Part shown: piece after piece, positions 59,262-64,000 of the stretch
How the letters are laid out: each line of letters begins with the position of its first letter
Numbering within the stretch: position 1 is the first letter of the stretch
Assembly (NCBI GenBank): GCA_019096065.1
Contig: JAGUCH010000006.1
Span: forward strand, 4,918,001-4,982,000
DNA length: 64,000 nt
Source of the DNA: Paracyclopina nana
Taxonomy: Eukaryota > Arthropoda > Copepoda > Cyclopoida > Cyclopettidae
Direction: 5' to 3'
The notes under the pieces: generated by a model
Databases searched by the model: none
The model's input: only the letters and a program-made list of their open reading frames with translations
What the model was told of the DNA's origin: nothing
Program-made: the position numbers and the translations under genes

Positions 59262-62200
59262 GTCGGATTCAGAGAATTGTGAACACCTTAGCAAAAAGTG
59301 ACTATGAAAGAAATCTTTGTGTAGATAGATAACCTTCACGAGATAAGCACTTTGAAATGAGAAAAAGAGGCCTCAGCAATGACTTTTTGGTCCTTTTTTG
59401 TCCTTACAATGCAATGGCGATAAGGATAGTTAAAAAATATCATCAATAATGCTGCCACATCCATGATTCTCTCTTTCAGCATACATATAGTATTATTTAC
59501 AACATTCACAGAAGATGATGGAAGACGACTTCTGCTGATGACATTATCCAATATTAAGTTATCCGAGAAAATCTCACTTGCTTGAGGTATGATCTTAATA
59601 TTGTTTGCTTTACTTGTTTGCAAACTAACTCCATTAGCAGGAACCAATTTGTAAGTGTTTCAATCAGGCCTATTTACTCTGATGCGATGATTTCTGTACA
59701 TTTTTGGGTGAAAGTGAGGCTTATTTTTTCCGAGAGCAGCAATCAAAGTTTGCAGCACAAATCGTTCCACTTCATTTCCAGTCACGTATGTCACTTTGGC
59801 CTAATCTGATCCAGAAACTGCCCATTTCGGGGGAAAATGTCATGAAAGTGGAAAAATCACTTTTGTGTTCAATCAGCCATTTACAGATGAGAGGAGATTT
59901 TTATAGTGAGTTACATGGCGAATGGTCGTCGCAGATAACGTGAGTCATTCATTCAAACATCTAAAGAAGTATTGACAATATTTGACTTGGTTCCACCTTC
60001 AAATTATTTGAGCTAAGTGAAATCCCCAGCCATTCGAGATGCATGTAATCAGCTAGGATTGACTCTGCTGACTCAGCTCACTTTTCTCAGTAAAAGATGA
60101 GCCTTCCACATCTTCCAATCTCAGTTCCTTAATCTGCTCAAATTGTTCTCCTATAATTCCCTCAGTTACTTCTTATCGTGCAAGTTGGCAAATAAGCCAC
60201 CTTGCAAGCTGCTCAGCACTTTATGTAGATCCATATCTCAGCTCTATCTGGACAAATCTCAGCCAAGCTCAGCAAGGTCAAGTTGCCCTGGATAATTCTC
60301 AACCTGGTGGATTTTGCCCCCCAACTCCAAAAGTACGTATTATCCTGACTGCAGGTGAAGCTGTGATCAATTGTTCAAGGTGGCTCGAGTCATAGCAACA
60401 AATGAGAAATGAAGACCTTTTCTTGGAAATTCCGTTACTTAAAAGCATCATCAAGTGCTACTAGAATAGGTATGCTCCTAGATAACATTGCATCACAGGC
60501 TATGGGCGACCTTCCGCCTGCAACTCAGGGATAATTGGCCCGAAAAAACTCCACTCGGTCTTCAGGTCAAGTTAAACGCACGCCAGCGAAGCTATCTTTA
60601 GCTGGGACGCGGCGAAACGGCCCTTTTTGGGGCGTCTCAGCCCAGTGTGCACAGTCAACGAGCAAGAGAAGGATTTCACCTTTGCGTACAAGGTCGAAAG
60701 AAACGGCTCAAAGCGGATCCAATAATGGAAATGAGCAGCTAGGGAAAAATGCAGCCATTCTTCAGGGTTACCCGGGCAATCAGCGAAAAATCAGTTATTT
60801 CGGTGCACAGTATTTTTCCTGCGAGAAAAACAAGAGAGAAGGATCGAATTCGGGCTCCAGGCAAACATTGACAATGAGCCGGAATTGAACCTCTGTTGAT
60901 TTTTTACTATATTCTTCAACAAGACAAGTTTTTATGTCACATCAAGTCACAGTGCCAAATTCTCTTTTTTTTAGACAGCTTTTTTCATCTTCTGTGAGCA
61001 AAAACCTTTAAACATTCTTAATGACACATTTTCAACTTTACATAGGGCATTTTTAACTAGGAGAAGCAATTTTTCATTTTCATATGTGCACAGTTTCAAA
61101 GCGAATCCGAGAAGGGATCTTTTCAAACTGGAAAACTATGGCCTTGTGGTAGCATGAGTACTTTGAGGTATACAAGCAAAAAAAGGCCATTTACATGCCC
61201 AAACCATAATTAGGTACACATTTATGCAACCAAACAAAGTAGTGCTATACTAGCAACAAAACGGAAACCATAATTTCTCGTGCTTCCATTTGGTACACTA
61301 GCACACAGCTATAAAGGTATGCCATAGAAAAAATGGAAATCTTACCATGTTGAGAACTTTTTAACTCTTGCTTCATATGTACTTTTTCTCATAGATAATC
61401 TAAGCATGTGAGATCTTTCAGAATCTCTAGAAATTGCAGGAAACATCGAATGCATTGCGACACACTTGAGGTTGCGTGACGACAGCGTGTCAAAGAAGTT
61501 CCGGCACTAAACTACTCGCATTAACGATGTTGACAAGATGAAAACTGAGAAGAACAGAGCGCGTGATTTCCACCAAAATAAACTTCTTCTAGGAGTGTTC
61601 AAACAAAAGTGAGAATTGGGAAATAACACATCATTTCCAAAGAGAAGAGGAAGATGAAGACAAATTTCACTGCCAAACATTGGGCGCAAACAATGCCTAC
61701 AAATTCACTTTTTCCTGAGTAAGAACTTTTATATACACAAAGTGTGTCGATGCTAAAACAAACTTTCTTGGACTATTCCAGTTCTGAGTGAGTTTGCAAA
61801 TCCAGTTTTCCTCTTGCTTGGCCACATGGCAGAATTGACTATTGTTGATTTTGCCCGTCGCTCTTCTCAAAGCTTTTTAAAGATTATTTTCAAGCTACTT
61901 GGAAAACTTTTTCAAGAGGGTTTTCAAGTTTTACTTTTTGCAGAAGGTTGCCTGCAAGTTTTGCCAAAAAGATTTTAAAGGATTGGAAGATAGTCAAACA
62001 ACTATAGACAGTCTGATATGCAGCTTTTTGAAATAGAACTACTAATAAAGTGTTATCAATTCTCTGAATCAGGCTGTTTATTGAGTAGCCTTGAATATTC
62101 AAGCTTTTCTTGACGTTATCTATTAGCATTAGGAATTATAGCTTTTGGCACATTGCATTGCGAATATTACATTTGCCCATTACTTGAGATCAACTGACTA

Positions 62201-62503
62201 TTATTGTGACAAAAGTAAAACGTACTTTTTTATTGCTAGTTGCGCAAAGAGGCTTTTGTAGTAGAAGCAGATCGCAACTGCAGCATTTATGCGTAATGCA
62301 ATCTGGCAGAAGCAGCACCATAATATAGACGTAAAACGAGGCTATTTGCTTACGAAGCAACGAAAAAAATTAGGTCATGAGTGTAGTAAACAAGACCGTT
62401 CGCAAAAAGGCTTTTTTGGACTCTTGAAAAGAGTTCTCTGCTTCTTCCCAGACTAAGGCTTAGTCTTTCGTCAGTTTTGGATCGTTACATAGTCACGGTA
62501 ATT
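59262..62503. other. 3.2-kb intergenic region, nothing recognised
   Basis: No exon chain, domain or RNA gene is visible. Open frames here are short, overlap on both strands and lack splice support. Confidence 0.4.
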
Positions 62504-62514
62504 ATGCAATTAAA

Positions 62515-62625
62515 TACATGGGTACTTAAATACATGGTATTTAAATAGCTTAGCTCATGTATTTAAATAGCCTATGTATGTATTTAAATAGCTTTTATAG
62601 GTAATTAAATACATAGTGAAAAATA
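62515..62625. repeat. ATTTAAATA-type tandem repeat
   Basis: Irregular tandem copies of ATTTAAATA joined by CATG or GCTT, about 110 bp. It lies just upstream of the HARBI1-like fragment and may mark a transposon end. Confidence 0.7.
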
Positions 62626-62653
62626 AACAAATAAAGCAGCTGAATCATTCAGC

Positions 62654-62831
62654 ATGGAGCAGTTTCTTCATTTCGTCGATGAATTAGAGAAAATTGAGGA
62701 CACCATTGATAAATTTGAAAGTGTGTGGAATGTTGTTCAAGTTCCAAGGCGAACAATTGTGGACCGTGAATCTCCTCTAGAATACTACAGTGAAGAAGAG
62801 TTCAAGCAACATTTCACGTTTTCAAAAGATG
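62654..62831 (+). pseudogene. HARBI1-like (PIF/Harbinger) transposase, 5' fragment
   Basis: The frame MEQFLHFVDELEKIEDTIDK...RTIVDRESPLEYYSEEEF(KQHF)TFSKDG resembles the N-terminus of Harbinger nucleases, where a NPLE.Y..EEF..RFR.SK block precedes the DDE domain. A GTAAGC donor follows at 62832. No DDE domain is found downstream before the repeat arrays, so this is a remnant. Confidence 0.5.
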
Positions 62832-63049
62832 GTAAGCAAGCAATGAATAACTCATTTATGCAGCTAAATGGACTAAAACAGGTAAAAAAGCAACATTCAT
62901 GAACATGAGGTGAATATTGGATGCAAATAATAGTCATAAATAATATTAACTTAACATCACAGGAACTTTAATTTGCAAATTCACCCAACCTCCAAATTTC
63001 TAAAAATTGGAGCTAATAAGCATCTAGATGAATCTGCTTTTTAAAGAAT

Positions 63050-64000
63050 GTTCTGTTCAAATCCGTATCCACAAAAATCTGTATCTGCAAAAATCCGTTC
63101 CATGTCGCTCCTTTAATCTATGTCCATGAAAATGGCTACGTGCATGAGTCCAGCTCCACGAAAAAAGCCAAATTTTTTTTATCATTGCATGTGCCTTAAT
63201 TGTCACATATCATTATGTCCCATTAAAAGTAGCACTAAGCCCTAAAAACTAACCTTCTTTAAGCATCCAGTAATATACCCTGCTGGATTGGGGCTACGCG
63301 CATGTGTCCAGTTTAATTATTAAGTTTATATTCTTTGAACATATTAGAATGTTCCATAGCCAATGAGGTAACAAGTCTATATTGTTTTTACTAAGGAAAG
63401 CAAATTGTCACATAGAACAATGGCCCATAGCAAATTGTCACATAGCAAATTGTCTCATAGCATATTGTCTCATAGCAAATTGTCCCAAAGCACATTGGCT
63501 CATAGCACATTGGCTCATAGCACATCTGATGGGCTACACACATGTGTCCAACTCCACAAAAAAGCCCAAAGTTTTTGATCATTATAGTAATTTGTCTCAT
63601 AGCAATTGGTCACATAGCATACTGTTTCATAGAAAATTGTCTCATAGGATTTTGTCTCATGTGTGACAATTTGTTATGAGACAATTTGCTATGGAACAAT
63701 CTGCTAGATGACTTATTGCTATGAGACAATATTCTATGAGACAATATGCTATGTGACAATAAGCTATGTGACAATATGCTATGGGCCATTGTTCTATGAG
63801 ACAATTTGCTATGAGACAATTTGCTATGTGACAATATGCTATGTGACAATATTCTATGTGCCATTGTGCTATGAAACAATTTGCTATGGGACATTATGGT
63901 ATGTGACAATATGCTATGTGACAGATGGGCTACGGGCATGTGTCCAGCTCCATGAAAAAGCCCAAAGTTTGGATTATTGCAGGTGCCTTAATTGTCACAT
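63050..64000. repeat. composite repeat region at the right end
   Basis: The region starts with the AATCCG-type end (TGTTCAAATCCGTATCC, about 63058). A unit of about 80 bp (GGCTACGxGCATGxGTCCAG ... TTAATTGTCACAT) occurs near 63130, 63529 and 63927-64000, and partially near 63288. Between these are short tandem arrays. The last unit runs off the window. Confidence 0.7.
63400..63925. repeat. inverted arrays of an approximately 16-20-bp unit (ATTGTCTCATAGCA)
   Basis: From 63400 to about 63665 the unit is read as AAATTGTC(T/A)CATAGC. From about 63666 to 63925 the same unit is in reverse orientation (GCTATGAGACAATTT). The whole forms a large hairpin-capable structure. Apparent ORFs here (NCHIANCLIAYCLIAN, LSHSILSHS) are products of the repeat and not proteins. 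Confidence 0.85.

Noticed and set aside
60535-60888. 117-codon frame rich in Arg/Ser
   Set aside because: Begins at a non-ATG codon, shows no domain or splice context, and composition looks random.
63400-63925. Possible CRISPR-like array
   Set aside because: Units are too short, contiguous and switch orientation; the genome is eukaryotic. It is a satellite-type repeat.
63391-63939. Repetitive ORFs on both strands (SHSILSHS and NCLIAY types)
   Set aside because: Produced by the short tandem array; the period of the DNA repeat explains the peptide repeat.

Overview
This is a 64-kb stretch of animal nuclear DNA. The genes carry GT-AG introns, many only 50-80 bp long, and intergenic DNA is AT-rich and full of small inverted-repeat elements. 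The gene set points to an arthropod: a receptor tyrosine phosphatase with the Ig/FN3/double-PTP layout of insect Ptp69D, a C-type lectin of a conserved arthropod type, and tandem DEG/ENaC channels. The very short introns, an FN2 domain inside a furin-like protease, and splice-acceptor-like sites just before several start codons would fit a crustacean such as a copepod. That last step is inference only. All exon structures below were assembled by hand from reading frame, splice dinucleotides and phase.

Left third (1-22 kb). A receptor protein tyrosine phosphatase (+, 371-7897, 12 exons) is followed tail-to-tail by a furin-like proprotein convertase (-, 8201-11311, 7 exons). Next come a small secreted Cys-rich protein (+, 12245-12849) and a four-MAM-domain surface protein (+, 14629 to about 21567). 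The MAM gene holds a nested intronless gene, an in-phase alternative transmembrane terminal exon and several MITE-like elements. A homopolymer frameshift separates its ectodomain from a Ser/Thr-rich membrane-anchored tail.

Centre (23.7-39 kb). Five minus-strand genes lie head to tail with only about 160-210 bp between them: a 7TM receptor and four DEG/ENaC-type channels. One channel gene is split inside its first exon by a 7.76-kb CACTA-type DNA transposon (26527-34290). The transposon has 16-bp perfect terminal inverted repeats, an imperfect 3-bp target duplication and two divergently transcribed genes, each damaged by one lesion. Removing the element and one target copy restores the channel frame, with an exon 1 as long as that of a neighbouring paralogue.

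Right half (39-64 kb). A secreted or surface protein with five thrombospondin type-1-like repeats (+) is followed by two paralogous genes that look like shortened RPA70 proteins (DBD-A and DBD-B OB folds only). One has a 154-bp TTAA-flanked MITE in an exon, and the other has a 2.25-kb TIR element in its intron. Then come a GPCR remnant, a tandem pair of tiny single-TM proteins (87 and 85 aa), a C-type lectin (-), 6 kb with no gene I can recognise, a HARBI1-like transposase fragment, and a repeat-rich end made of short inverted tandem arrays.
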